NCBI GenBank assembly: GCA_037903355.1 | Contig: JBAJFE010000034.1 | Span: 558,001-622,000 of the forward strand | DNA: 64,000 nt | DNA from: Trichuris trichiura | Lineage: Eukaryota > Nematoda > Enoplea > Trichinellida > Trichuridae | Direction: 5' to 3' | Part shown: piece by piece, positions 35,400 through 47,430 of the stretch | Position numbering within the stretch: position 1 is the stretch's first letter | Layout: each line of letters opens with the position of its first letter | The notes under the pieces: model-generated | The model's input: only the letters and a program-made list of their open reading frames with translations | What the model was told of the DNA's origin: nothing | Databases searched by the model: none | Program-made: the position numbers and the translations under genes

Positions 35400-36230
35400 A
35401 GTGTAGTTGGAAGAGTAGCGAAAAAACAGCCCATTTTGTCCCATAGGTGTTACTACTGTAGACGCGCAGGGGCATAGATAAAAGGAGTTAATTTAATCCT
35501 TTATCGTTTTTCCATTAGGCATAGCATAGAATACCTAGGAAATGTGTAAAATATTAAGTGTTTCATACACTGCTTAGATGTGTTGAACATTCTATAGAAT
35601 GACTGATTTCATACGTTGCCTGTAACACATGCCTCCGTTAAGACAACTGCATTCCAGTCATGGATATATACGAGATCGAGATTGGAAGTAAAGCTTAGGT
35701 AATGACGTATTATAATCAGGGAAACCGCTTGCAGTACCTTAACACTGAGCGTCCATAGCGAGAGCCAATGCTTCCCTGAAAAGGAGCTATATTTCTGCAG
35801 TTCTGTAGGCACAGTAGATAATACCGCTCGTGTTGTAGCATGAACGCACGTTGGGCAGGAGTATTCACAAGAATGGACTGAAATAATAGATAGCACTATT
35901 GTTTTATTGCTGTTATTACTCTGTTGGAACATACTACACGTCGGGGCGCTTTCTAGCATGCGTTCAACACAAACATAATGATATGTTACCAAATAATATC
36001 TTAACTGCTACTCTGTGTAAACTGATTCCTGGAACTACCAAACATTACTGCGTATAATAAACCAACCCTTCCGGCGCGGGTAGTATAGTTCTACGAAACC
36101 ACGTTCTAATCAACGGGTTTACCTGAACCGACTGTGAACTGAAGAGGATGTACAATAGGCAAGACGTTGAAGTGCCCAGAAAAATTGTTGCCTATGCTGG
36201 TTTCATATTTGATTTTCAGCTTCTTGCTTA
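35400..36230. other. Intergenic, nothing recognised
   Basis: The longest frame (35992-35609, minus, 127 codons) has no domain, signal peptide or splice support, and I do not call it a gene. Confidence 0.4.
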
Positions 36231-36239
36231 AAAACTGGA

Positions 36240-36345
36240 TGTTTTCATGGTTGTAAGGTCTTCTGCGGCTTTTCCCGTTTTTTCGTTGTGCTGTTATCTG
36301 TAATTAAACTAAAACAACTGCTCTACCAACGGATGGATGCTTCTT
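36240..36345 (-). repeat. Family B retroelement fragment
   Basis: Reverse complement of the leader and arm found at 27166-27257, including GGTTGTAAGGTCTTC and TTACAGATAAC in complement. No hammerhead core is included; the copy stops near ACCAACGGATGGATG. Confidence 0.6.
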
Positions 36346-36387
36346 GCTTAAAAGAATAAATCCTTACTTGATCTTCATTCTGCTTCA

Positions 36388-37114
36388 CATGCCTAGACAT
36401 GCCAAATAATATGCGGAAACATCTCTTGTATTCTCAAGTTATAGCGGACACGTGATATTTCGTCTTACTTGCTAAGTACTTCGATAAATTCACTATTATC
36501 ACTTCTTTGGAAGCTGCAGCCTTTTCTGCTAGTAGGAATGTTGTATTATCCATAAACGTGAGCAATGTCCTACTGAAAATAGGTGCTGATCTTTTGAAGT
36601 TGTCTTGGTTCATCATCAGGGTGAAAACTCTGCAGCTTCCCATTTCCAATTGCTACATGATTCTACGTAAGATACGAGGTATAGCTTAAACGTTTTGTCT
36701 CCTGTTCTATGAATGTTCCCTGCCACATGCGCTGTGTTAATGAGCTTTCAGTATGTTCATTTGCGCTTCACATACCACGGTTTTCATAGGCATTGAATAA
36801 AACTATTCAATAGAGTTAGTTTCTCATAGCTTATGTAGAATCATGCAGCAATTGGAAATGGGAAGCTGCAGAGTTTTCGCCCTGATGTTGAACCAAGACA
36901 ACTTTTAAAGATCAGCACCCATTTTCAGCAGGACATTGCTCACGTTTATGGATAATACAACGTTCCTACCAGCAGAAAAGACTGCAGCTTCCAAAGAAGT
37001 GATAATAGTGAATTTATCGAAATACTTAGCAGGTAGGATGGAATATCTCGTATCCGCCATAATTTGAGAATACAGGAGATGTTTCCGCGTATTACTTAGC
37101 ATGTCTAGGCATGT
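36388..37114. repeat. Large inverted repeat (arms about 278 bp)
   Basis: Arms 36388-36665 and 36837-37114 are inverted copies with some mismatches, separated by about 170 bp. No transposase lies within. The left arm follows a family B fragment, and the right arm ends exactly at the TA preceding a Tigger terminus (37116). Confidence 0.7.
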
Positions 37115-37115
37115 A

Positions 37116-37690
37116 CAGGCAGCCCTCGTTATCCGCGGTTAATTCGACCAACATTTTGAGCATTTTACCGCGTTAAGTTGAATTCCGCGTTATATAGGCT
37201 ACCCTATGAAAAAGGCTAAATAGCTTATATTCTAGCTGCGTATTTCGTCATGCCCCCTTGAATTTCTTCAGGAACGTCGAGGCAGCTATGAAATAAGCCG
37301 ATGCCGTTTCCCCAGTTATATTTAAGTTCTTGAGGTTGAAGCGCTTCACGTATTTTGCTAGCCATCTTTTGCTAGCAGTAAACCTTTTTCTCTTGTTCTC
37401 TGCAACCACGCCAGAGAAGTGCTCATATAAGCTCAGCGCTTTCCCCGAATAACGTTCCCGTCGATGGGGACATTCTTCCGCAACACGCCCTCTATCCAAA
37501 TGCTTAGCACTTTCTCGGCCTTCATGAGGACTTTGTTGCGAACTACAGCAGCTCTTTTCGCCAATGAAGGGTCAGAGTACACGTTTCCTCGAATCTCAGC
37601 TTCCTTCCGTTTTATCGAACGGATGCTGTATTCATTCTTCCCGATCTTTACCTACCTCTGTGACAAACAATTTTGTCCCTCCATCATTAG
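37116..37690 (-). mobile_element. Tigger fragment T4 with transposase N-terminus
   Basis: Begins with a Tigger terminus (CAGGCAGCCCTCGTTATCC at 37116). The minus strand encodes the N-terminal CENP-B-type DNA-binding region (IKRKEAEIRG, KVLMKAEKVLSIWIEG, then KALSLYEHFSG and FNLKNLNITGE), broken by a frameshift near 37455. Terminal sequence shows it belongs to the same family as T1-T3, so it supplies the half they lack. The opposite terminus was not found. Confidence 0.7.
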
Positions 37691-38375
37691 CTGCAAAGCA
37701 CAACGAACCTTTCTGAGAGAAAACGCAGTGCTTACTGAGCAGAATTCAAAACTGCCAATCATTAATGCGCAAGTTCACCTGAAGAATAGTATGGCCTCAT
37801 GCCAGTAAGAAAATTAGAAATTATTGGAACAATGAAACATTTCGTTTAAAAATGCAGCTAAACTGTACCAAGCTTTGTTCCAAATTGAGAAGGCACAATC
37901 ACTTCACTATATTGACTACTAACAGACCCTCAAATTAAAAAAAGCAGACATAGGAAAGCTTCATCAGTCAACTCTTGCAAAAAGTGCAAATATGGAGCTG
38001 CTACCAATGATGCCCAAAATATGTCGATGATGCACAACGCCAAGCAATAGGTAATCATGAGCACATTTAGCGTATTAAAACATTTTCTAACTGATTGTTG
38101 TTGACTATGAATATGGACAATCACATGACAATATAAAAAGCCTTAAAAAATCACAAAAACGAAGCTAACTACCTGTTACCTGACACTCAACGCAAAACAT
38201 TTCAACCGGAAAGAAACTACAAAGAACACATGACTTTTCACTTTTCAGCTGTTGTCATGATTTCAAACCCCGCATTAGCCAAATGCAAGTGCTCAGAACA
38301 CAACTTTACGTACACTTCATGAAAGGATTTATTAGACCATAATACGCAAGTATGAGATATGAATAACAAAGTTGT

Positions 38376-41300
38376 CTAAACGATGTCGTTACTTATAGTG
38401 TCCACGTTCTGCACTTGACCGACTTTGTCGCCTTCCAATTTGACGAAAAGTGCTACATCGTCTGGTATTATTTCGTTTTCACTTTCGCCAGCCGCATAAG
38501 AACGACGTGTAGGAAATGAGTGATCATAAATACCAAATTGTACCCAATTTCCGGAAGACTGACAAACCAAAGGTGAACCAATAGGCTAAAAGTGTGCACC
38601 AGTAAAGATCATTGAAAAGATTCCTAATGATAAACTCACATGTTGCAAAACGTTCTTCTGACCAACTCCACAGTACATGACGCTAGGCAAGAATTTTTTA
38701 CCAAGATGTTGCTTACATTCCGTTGGCGTGAGCAACTGATATTGTACTCTCACCGGCATACCATGTTGACAAACACCAGAAATAAAACATTGCATTCTCG
38801 ATGAAGCACCTGTACCTGAATATGGTAATGGGAATGGTTGAACACCATTTATAACTTTCACTCTATGTTTCAATTTGAGCATAGTCATTCCAATGTCTTT
38901 CAATTCATCATATCCTTCATAGAAAGGACTTGCGTAAACGTTTCCTACTTCTATTAATGTCCTGTTCAGTTGATCAGCCGCCATTTTTCGTGGTAACAAT
39001 GATCCAATATATACTTGATACTTATTATTACCCCTAAAATTACAATTGCGTATTTCTGACGACGCCCTACCTGAAGAAGCGTTCACTTACGTAGGTGGAA
39101 CACATCTAGAAGCTGTCACTACTTCATCTGAATACTCCTGTCCACGTTTTGCATACAATGTTCCAGTGCAAAGTGGTTCAATGGATGATCCAGAAACCAA
39201 AAAGATGTGTACACCAGATGCACCAGGCAAATGATCATATTGATGATGTTCAGTTGAATTTCCTCTCGTACATGGTACAGTTTTCAGTGCTTCAGTTACA
39301 TCAGGAATTCTACTGTCAATTTCATTACCGATTATTTCTCCACTTGATTTTCCCGGAAGGAGGCTATGCATACTGTTACCGATACCAATGATATCACAGC
39401 TTGCAGTACGGCCTTTTGCAATTGCGCTTTCACCGACAATGTTGTCTTGCACTAATATATGTTCGTGATCCTAAATTTATCCAACAAGTAGTAAACTGTA
39501 TTTGGAATCAACATGTAAACATTTACCGCGATTGTCTGATCGGACATGTCATACTTTGGCAGTGATGGTAAGATTACCATGTTAACAGCTTCCAGTGAAG
39601 AACTTGGATATTCCGCTGTCGGTAGAGGAGTTGGCAGAGGAACAATTTGTATAGCGTTATCATGTGTAGGGCAGATTAAAACTCCATTCGACGAATCAGG
39701 AGTTGGTTTAACGGGTCTTTGTCCGGGTGTTGGACAAATGACAGGCCCTTTAGGCCTATCAGGTAGTGGGTGTGGTATTATTTCTTCGCCAAGGCTTGAA
39801 CTTGAACTTCCTGAATGGTGTGGCCGTTTTGTCTTGTTGAAACGTAACAAAGCAGCCAAACGAGTCTTTACAAGTTTAACGTTCAGTCTAATTACTCGAG
39901 TCGAATCATCTGCTTCTTCGGCTGATTTTGAATTATCCTTGCTTTCACGAGAGATAGTTACACGTTTAGAAGACGAATCTGATGACGATGACGAAGACGA
40001 TGACGACGACGAAGACTTGCTTCTTTTCTGTTCAGGTCTACTAATTGTCGGCAGTTTTGTAGAAATGGGAATATATATTTCAGAAATTATTCTAGTTCGC
40101 CGTCTACGTTTCTCTCGTGAAGCGGATGAAGACGATGATGAGGAAGATGATGCATGAATTGGCTTATGTGGTTTGACTCCTGGTTGACGATCAACATTTT
40201 CAGAAAGAGTTTGAACTTTTTTGCCAGAAAACACGTCATGTGCTACGTTGATTTCGCCGTAGAAGCCCAAGTTCTGCTTGACGTTATTGTTTATCTTCAG
40301 CGACAACTGATTCAGATAAACACCGTATAGGTAAACCCGACTATTTACGAGACAAACCATTGGGGCTCCGAGTTGCTAAAATTGTATTGCGTATACATGA
40401 GTTTTGATTAAACAAAAAAATTCGACTTACAATGTATTGCCTTTTCTTTTCTTCCATAGCGCAAACACCGCGGTATTGAGGTGCTTTTGAGTTTGCTGCC
40501 AAGCAACGAGGCTTTCTGGTTATCATTATGATTTCTTCATCCATACGGTGTTCTCGTTTATCATAATAAGTTACATAGCACGAAGCAGAAGGTGGAGGTA
40601 CCGAATCTCTTTCTGCCAAGCAAACAGGTACTACATTATCTAATCTCGATAAAGGCCTTTCAAGTTTCAGAATAGCAATGCCTCTAAGTGTCTCATTGTT
40701 TCCCCATGGCAAACCATACAGGTTAACATCAGCTATTTTAACTTTTATTCCACGTCGTTTCTGGCGGGAAAATCGTGGGGAATTGGCAAATATCAGTAGT
40801 TCCGACTTGGCTGATGCTGGTGTGTACCTTAGCAAAATAACTACAAAGTTTAGTACTGAAATCGTATAGGTGTCCAACATACTTCTTGAAGCAGTCTGCT
40901 GCTGTTATAATAAGGTCAGAAGTATTGGCAGTCTGCTGATATCCGCCTCTATGTACCAAGCTTCCAATACATTTTGTTGATCCCTTTATTCGTGAAGTGA
41001 GGATTACGTTCCAAGGGAACATATCCTGAGCATTGTTTCCAGTGACGTAACTTTCAACAGTTCTTTCAAAGGTGTCCGTATTACCACAGTACACTGGTCT
41101 CTGCAGGAAGAAAGTCTTTGATCCAATGTAAATGGCACTGTTTTACATGAAAGCATTTCAATGCAAGGAATAAGAAAGGAATCATTGTTTAAGAAACAGA
41201 TGTAAAGTACTAGCAATGAACAAGGGTGATTAAGTTCCCTTTCCGTGCACACTTCCATTACTTTAATAGCTGTTCTATTGTTTACTCTTTTCTTTGTGTT

Positions 41301-43933
41301 AACGTTGACAGAAGCATGTTATGCAAAAGCTCGCGCTCAGAACTGTCACAGCAATCTACGGCAGTTGCCTGTATGGCTGTAGACCATAGTTTCTCAACCT
41401 TTTTTGCCCCAGGGCTCCCCTAGGCCTTGTCAGGACCCACCTGGGCCCCCCTAGACCTTGTCAGGGCCCCCTAATCCTTGTAAGGACCCACCGTTTATTG
41501 GGACAATGTCCTGCCGCATTATCCGCCAGGGCCCCCTGGCTTCCAGGGCTCTCCTAAAATCTCCCAGGGCCCCCCAAGGGGGCCCCAGGGCCCACGTTGA
41601 GAAACACTGCTGTAGACGTTTAAATTATAGAAGAGCTTCTCAAGATTGCCTTGGTGTTAGACAAAGAGACAATTGTAGTACTGGTGGATGCCACAGAGGT
41701 TTGAGAGGACATGCATAATAAAGAGATGGAATGTAGCGATCTGAGCAGTTGTACATTACCTGGACTGGTGGTGCAGGTTGAGCGGGTCTTGTTGGTTTAG
41801 GACATGGTAACTTGCCAGGCTTTAGTGGTTTACTGTCCTGCAACATGGAAAAACAGTAATGGGACCCTCGCTGTCTAGAAGTTCCAATAAAGTGTGGCAT
41901 TCTAGCAGTTGTGTCAAGCTTACTTTGGATTAACGATGTGAGTATGAAGGCGCTGCTGATTATGGCATAAAGCAGATTTAATTTCGAAACATTTCAAAGT
42001 GAAACGCATAAAATGTTCACCTGCGGAAGCGCTTTGATAGCTTAGACTCTCAGTATGTTAAAATCAAACAGAACATTCCATGATGATGTTTGCTGAAGAC
42101 AAGAATTGTAACATTTATACACTTTATAATCTCTGAACATAGATTATGAGCGATTCTGAAACATATGAAAAAGATTGTACTCTGCTGTCTCTAACAATTT
42201 GTTCTTGCATTTACTGGTAGGATATTTGTACAGTCTAATTACAGACAGCATCGACAACAGGAAAAAAAATCTAAACTAAAGAATGGCGCGTCAAATCTGA
42301 TCCAGGTAATCAAACACTCTCACCGTTCCGCAGCTTACATTTGGCTTTTGAAGGGTGATCTTGTTGGTTTCACCCTCTTACTATATTCAATCAAAGCGAT
42401 CTCGTAGTCCATGTCGGTTTGTTATTGATTGGCCTACGTACTGCTCTCGATGAATTTTACGGTTTGGGATAGTATCTTTTTTAACGACGACATGGTAAAA
42501 TATTTGTTCACAAAAAGTTTACATTTGCACATTTCCTGTAACGATCAGAGAGGGAATACATCAGATACGACTATTATCTGATATTCTGTCTATGAGGGGG
42601 AACGGTTTAGTAGTACTTTCATTACCGTTTGCTGACACCGTTTCTTTTTTGTAGAATGTTTCTGTTCACCCAACCACGTTTGGACTTTCCATGTTTATAA
42701 ATGCCCCTTTTCCGTTGCAGACGGAATGAAGAGGAAAGGTTATCATATTTTCAGTGGGGATAATAAGTAAAGCTTCTTTTTTCACTCGCTCACTAACGGT
42801 TCGCAGAGACGGAATAATGCCATTCACTTACTGTTGGTGGATGCTTGCAACCTTGGTCTGGTTTCTCCTCAGAGCCACTGGATGATTTTTTTGAAGGTGA
42901 TGGTTTTTGGCTCAAGCCGAGCTCAATGAATCCGTACACATTTGCCAGGTTTCTATCGAGCACCGTTGCGACGTGTCCATAGAAATGGAGAGACTGCTTC
43001 TGGGATGCGGATGCTCTTTTTGTGGTCAGTTCAGACAGATATACACCATATTGATATGCTTTTCCATTGAGCAGACAAACCAATGGTCCTCCAAGTGACT
43101 TAAAATAGGAAACATTGTAAAAAGTAGTTTAATTAGGCTGTGTACTTTTTCTGCTTCGGTTTTATCGTGATGACTACACAGTCCTTTTGTTTTAGCCAAT
43201 TCCGGGAAACGGCCAAAATTGCATAGAAAACCAGGTACCATTCTTACAATATCCTCATCCAAGCGTCTGTTATGATAGGTAGAAACGAAGCACTTGGATG
43301 TGTCTGACGGAATAGCATATGCAGCTTTCACGCATACTGGGGAAACCTCTTTATTGAAGACGAATGGTTTCCTCAAAGTGACTAGAGCAATACCATTCCA
43401 AATGTTTTCATTTACTGTATTGTATGGCATTATTCGAATGCCTTTCGGTTCTCCGCTTTGGCCCTGAATAAAAAATGGACGAAGTCGGTCTAAGCCGGCG
43501 AACACTTTGTAACTACTGGGTGTTCCCCATCGTTTTTTCAGCGCGCTAAAAATGAACAAAGTGAGATAAATCGTTGAAAGTGATATAATCTTACTGGCGG
43601 AAACAACTTCCAGCTGTCAGTATCAATTTTGAAGAATTTCTATGTCTGCCATTGAAATCAGTTTCAGGTATGATGCTTCCTAGGCATTTGAATCTTCCAA
43701 ATTTGCCTCTTATAGCCACTGTCCATGGAAGAACCTCTGATTTGCTGTCCAGGTAAGCTTTGATTGATTGTCCTCCATATTTGGCTGGTTCACCACATTG
43801 GCTTGTGACTTCCTATGGCACAGGAATAACTCTTTACTCCACACATCTGAAGGAAGCGACTTCATCTTACTTGTTGGAGCGAATAAAGGCATAATAGCCA
43901 AAGGCATGCTGCCCAATGATGAAGTATAGACAT
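38376..43933 (-). CDS. Secreted protein with three tandem inactive trypsin-like domains
   Basis: Eleven exons join in phase to 1154 residues: 43933-43871, 43812-43595, 43545-43146, 43098-42832, 41837-41760, 41100-40883, 40828-40441, 40375-39527, 39470-39091, 39033-38640, 38585-38376. The ATG at 43933 encodes a signal peptide (SILHHWAACLWLLCLYS). Three S1-fold domains follow (about 27-280, 347-600, 870-1120), recognised by LPWTVAI/MFPWNVIL, LILTAGSC/LIITAADC/VVTASRC, NGIALV/RGIAIL, and GGPLVC/GAPMVC/GSPLVC. The catalytic His is Ser90, Asp411 and Arg949; the Asp position is Gly145, Gly464 and apparently Gly1002; the Ser is Leu229, Leu546 and Ile1087. No IVGG activation site is seen. A Ser-rich, basic linker (exon 40375-39527) joins domains 2 and 3. 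Likely a binding or decoy protein; function is not known. Confidence 0.85.
41385..41609. mobile_element. hAT-like MITE (225 bp) with 8-bp duplication
   Basis: Inverted ends (CATAGTTTCTCAACC and GTTGAGAAACACTG) flank a GC-rich interior full of GGGCCCC and AGGGCCC runs. An exact 8-bp duplication CTGTAGAC borders it (41377-41384 and 41610-41617), the signature of hAT transposition. It lies in the intron between exons 5 and 6 (fourth and fifth after the leader exon) of the trypsin-like gene. Confidence 0.85.
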
Positions 43934-46039
43934 TCTGGGCGGTCAGTGCTTCTGGAAATCTGTTCTCCCTTTTTATAGGAATAGAGTTGCGTGGCGTTTT
44001 GTTTGCGTGTGCCATATTTTCTGTGCTACGTTTATTTTGCGAATACTTACATTTATTTCCCTTGTTTTTAATAAACTAGCGTAGTCAAACTAACGTGGTA
44101 AACTCGGTAGTTTTACGCTGCCCTTTTTGGAAACGTGGTGCCATTGTATAAACAGCCTTTCTGAAAATGTTTTTCAAGGTTTTTGTGGGTTATGGCTGCT
44201 GTTCAAACGCACCATAAGCTAACGAAATTTGCTGGTCTCGCTGTCTCTGCAGTGTGCTTCTATTGTTTCCATTGAAAGCTAGTGGTTTTCTGCTGAAGCA
44301 ACGATTGATTGATCAACTTGGAGGATCTTCCCTGCGTACAGTAGTAATGTCATAATCATTTGTGCTGGATTTCTTTTTTTTTCTTGTATCACTTTACGCT
44401 GTACTCCGGTCTAAGTTTTACTTGATCGTTTGGTACTTGCTGCTCTTCATTTTCCTTCGTTCATTTGGTAACCTTGGATAATCCTAGCAACTCACACTCA
44501 ATCTTTAGTCACTGTGCATCATTCATTGAACCAGAAATGTATAAGTTAAGATGCAACTGTCTTTTGAATTTGGTTCTGTCTAGGCACTGCTATTATGAAA
44601 GGGCAGTAATAGAACACGAGTAAGCAGTTCAAGTAATTTCTAAATAGCGAAGATGTTTTCCGAATGTGTTCACTGCGGTTTCTAAGCTGAGCTGCCAGCA
44701 CATCGCAGTAGCATTAAAAGTGTTGTGGTAGTCGTGTGAACTTATCAAGTGAGAAAAGGAGTAAATTTAATTTACATAAAAAACGCGCTTATTACATAAG
44801 GAAGTAAAGGGAATAAGATTATAGACCACCTCCATATGTTTCAGTGGTCCACTTTACGGTGGGTTTTTTCAGATTTACCGAATTCGGATTTACAACGCGA
44901 ACCCTGAACTCCTTGCTGCTGGGAAAATTCTAATGAAATCTAACTGTTAGAAACAATGAAACTGTTGGACAGATCAGATAAACTGGCCGTTACGATCAGC
45001 ATTAACTCGAAGTATTACTCTCGTACGTCTGGGCAAAAGGTGTGTAGACATAATAACGAGGGATACTACACACTTTAAAGTTTCCAGTGACCACCATTGT
45101 GAAAAAAATTGACATCTCAGAGAGCGTTACTAGCTATTCAGTGTATAGTCGGTAACGTTTATAGGTTCTGGCTACGCATAGAGGCACGTCTACGCGAAAT
45201 TTTGTTTCCTACCCAAAGGGCCATTTCATCTTCGACTGGAAGTAACAGTGCAGTAACCGTAGAATTGTCCTCTGTTTCCCACTTGTTTTGGTCACATCTT
45301 CCTGAAAATGTCTTGCATAATTAATTTCCTAATCTTCGTGCTTCGGTAGTGCATTTTTCCTTTTCTATACACATGTGTTCTGGGAAATGGCAGACGAAAG
45401 AGTGCGGTGATCGAATTTTCGTGGCAGCGACGCAACTGAGTAAAATTCTCGAAATTTTATGACAACGAAGTGTAATATCTGACGTATAAATAAATTAACA
45501 ATTTTGAAATCTGTTCGGCCAGTTTACTGAGCCACCGTTCATCCCATTGCACAGGATAATCATAACTTCATTCTTGTGTGATTATATTTCACACAAATGC
45601 TGGAATAGTTTGGGCTTTCAATATTAACGTTTCTTAACAGACATTAGTAAATTTTACTTTGCCAGTGATTTGGTCTGTTGCAGCTTCCTTAACAAGAGTT
45701 AACCACACGGAGTTACATAACTTCTCATTGTTTATTTTTTTCTTTTTCGCCAAGTACAGAAAATGTGCTTCTTGCAATCTAAGGAGAGGAGAACTGGCAG
45801 TTTTACGACAGCCTAAATCATCAGGAAAGATAAGGCGGTTTTGGTTTTGTTTTGCTTATGAGCATATACCTTTCGTCCTTAGGAAAAGGTCTTTAAACGT
45901 TGAAACAAAAGATATGTTACTTTCTTGTCATTCTTCATTTCATGGTCGTCCCTGCGTTTGTCCAATTCATAGGGACTGTTTTCTTGTTGCTGCTCAGTAT
46001 GTTAAAAAGCGGAAAAATTCTTTGGCGTGGTGTTTATAT
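43934..46039. other. Intergenic, upstream of the trypsin-like gene
   Basis: Presumably includes the promoter of the gene starting at 43933. A plus-strand frame at 45659-46051 has no domain or splice support. No other feature is seen. Confidence 0.4.
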
Positions 46040-47300
46040 GAAGAATGTTAAGAAACTTCCCGGGAAGACGGTGCAGTGTGTAACAGGATGTTAACTGATG
46101 GGCCAAAACATGTTTTATCTTACCCCTGTTATCTTCGAACTTGTACGGAGAGGTAGCGGTATCCGATGCTCAGGTCGGGGGTACAAGCTGCACCTAAAGT
46201 AATCGTTTTTCTCGTGATATGGAAAGTCTTCGCTTTTAGGTCGGAGTCAACATTATATTTCTATCCAAGCTCAGCTAGCAGTTGAGGAGGATTATTCAAT
46301 CTTTGCGGCAGGTTTTCAGAAGTAGTCCACCATCTAAATCAGTCGTCTATAAGTAGATAAAGCGTTTCAAGCAGGGCAGAAAGGCCAGCAACCGTGACAA
46401 CCGAAGGAACCGTAGCTCTTGTCCGGAACCTAGTAGAAGGACACCGCAAAATTATCATCAGGAGGATTGCTGAAATGGCTGAGATCTCCTTGCATTTCAG
46501 CACTTGGAATACTGCATGAAACTCTTGGTCTGAGGAAGCTTTCAGCTCGGTGGGTCCCGAATGCGTTGCTCAAAGAACAGCTAGTTCGACTCGTTAACTT
46601 TTCTCGGGAACTTTTAACGAAGACTGAATCAAATTAGACCAGGTTCTTTGACCGTATCGTTACGGAGGATGAAACGCAGATCTACCAATATGACCCCGAG
46701 AGTAAGATCCAATCCAAGCAATGGTTATCGAGGGGGTGAGCAAGTCCATTCAAGGTCAAAGCGGAGCGGTGAGCTAGAATGGCTATGGCAACCATATTTT
46801 GGGACTCAGACAGAGTAACTCTGACCGACTTCTTCGAGGGAGAGCGAATAGTCACGGCAAGTTATGAGAAAGCACTAGTGCAAAAATTAAAGACAGCACT
46901 AGCAAAAACACTGACTGGCAAGTTGCACTTTGGTGTCCTTTTCCATCATGATAACGCGCCTGCTCATTCAAGGATTGTGAGGACTGTTCTTCGTGAGTTT
47001 CAGAGGGAAGTCATTCCACACCCTACCTACAGTCCCGATTTTGCCCCGTCAGACCTTTTCCTCTTCCCAAAGTTAAAAGAAAATTTAAAAGGCATGTTGT
47101 CTGAGTCAATGGATGACACGAGACGCGCTGTTTTAACTTAGTGTAATACACAGCCTTCAGGGTTTTACAAGGAAGGTCTGCGAAGATGGAGACACCGTCT
47201 GCAGAACTGCTTAAAGGTTGACGGAAGACACGTTGAAAAGTAAGTTTGGTACCGTTGCAAATAAAACTTTTACTTAATTTTTTCAGGAACATCACGAATA
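46040..47300 (+). mobile_element. mariner element with dead transposase, copy 2
   Basis: Same family as the copy at 33.7-34.9 kb. The plus strand reads KVIVFLVIWKVF, RNLVEGHRKI, EDETQIYQYDPES (GDETW degenerated) and, at 46779-47141, HHDNAPAHSRIVRT and PHPTYSPDFAPSDLFLFPKLKENL. The catalytic Asp of HHD and of APSD are retained, but one codon between them is lost, and in-frame stops lie upstream. Ends resemble AAGAAACTTCCCGGGAA (left) and its counterpart near 47290. Confidence 0.8.
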
Positions 47301-47430
47301 TCCCTCATATACTGGACGTCAAGAATACGGACAGAATTTTTTGAAGTTGCCGCTACTATTTCCAGGGGAAATACGTTGTCAAGACTCAATTTTTTTTAAA
47401 ACTCATTTTATTATTATGATTTTAACAATA

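Noticed and set aside
35609..35992. 127-codon minus-strand frame
   Set aside because: No recognisable domain, signal peptide or neighbouring exon.
36434..37102. Paired frames of 60-71 codons on both strands
   Set aside because: They fall in the two arms of the inverted repeat and mirror one another; no coding signature.
39546..40157. 203-codon plus-strand frame rich in Asp and Glu
   Set aside because: It is the antisense of the Ser-rich linker of the trypsin-like gene; repeated Ser codons read as acidic residues on the other strand.
45659..46051. 130-codon plus-strand frame
   Set aside because: No domain, and its end runs into the mariner terminus at about 46040.
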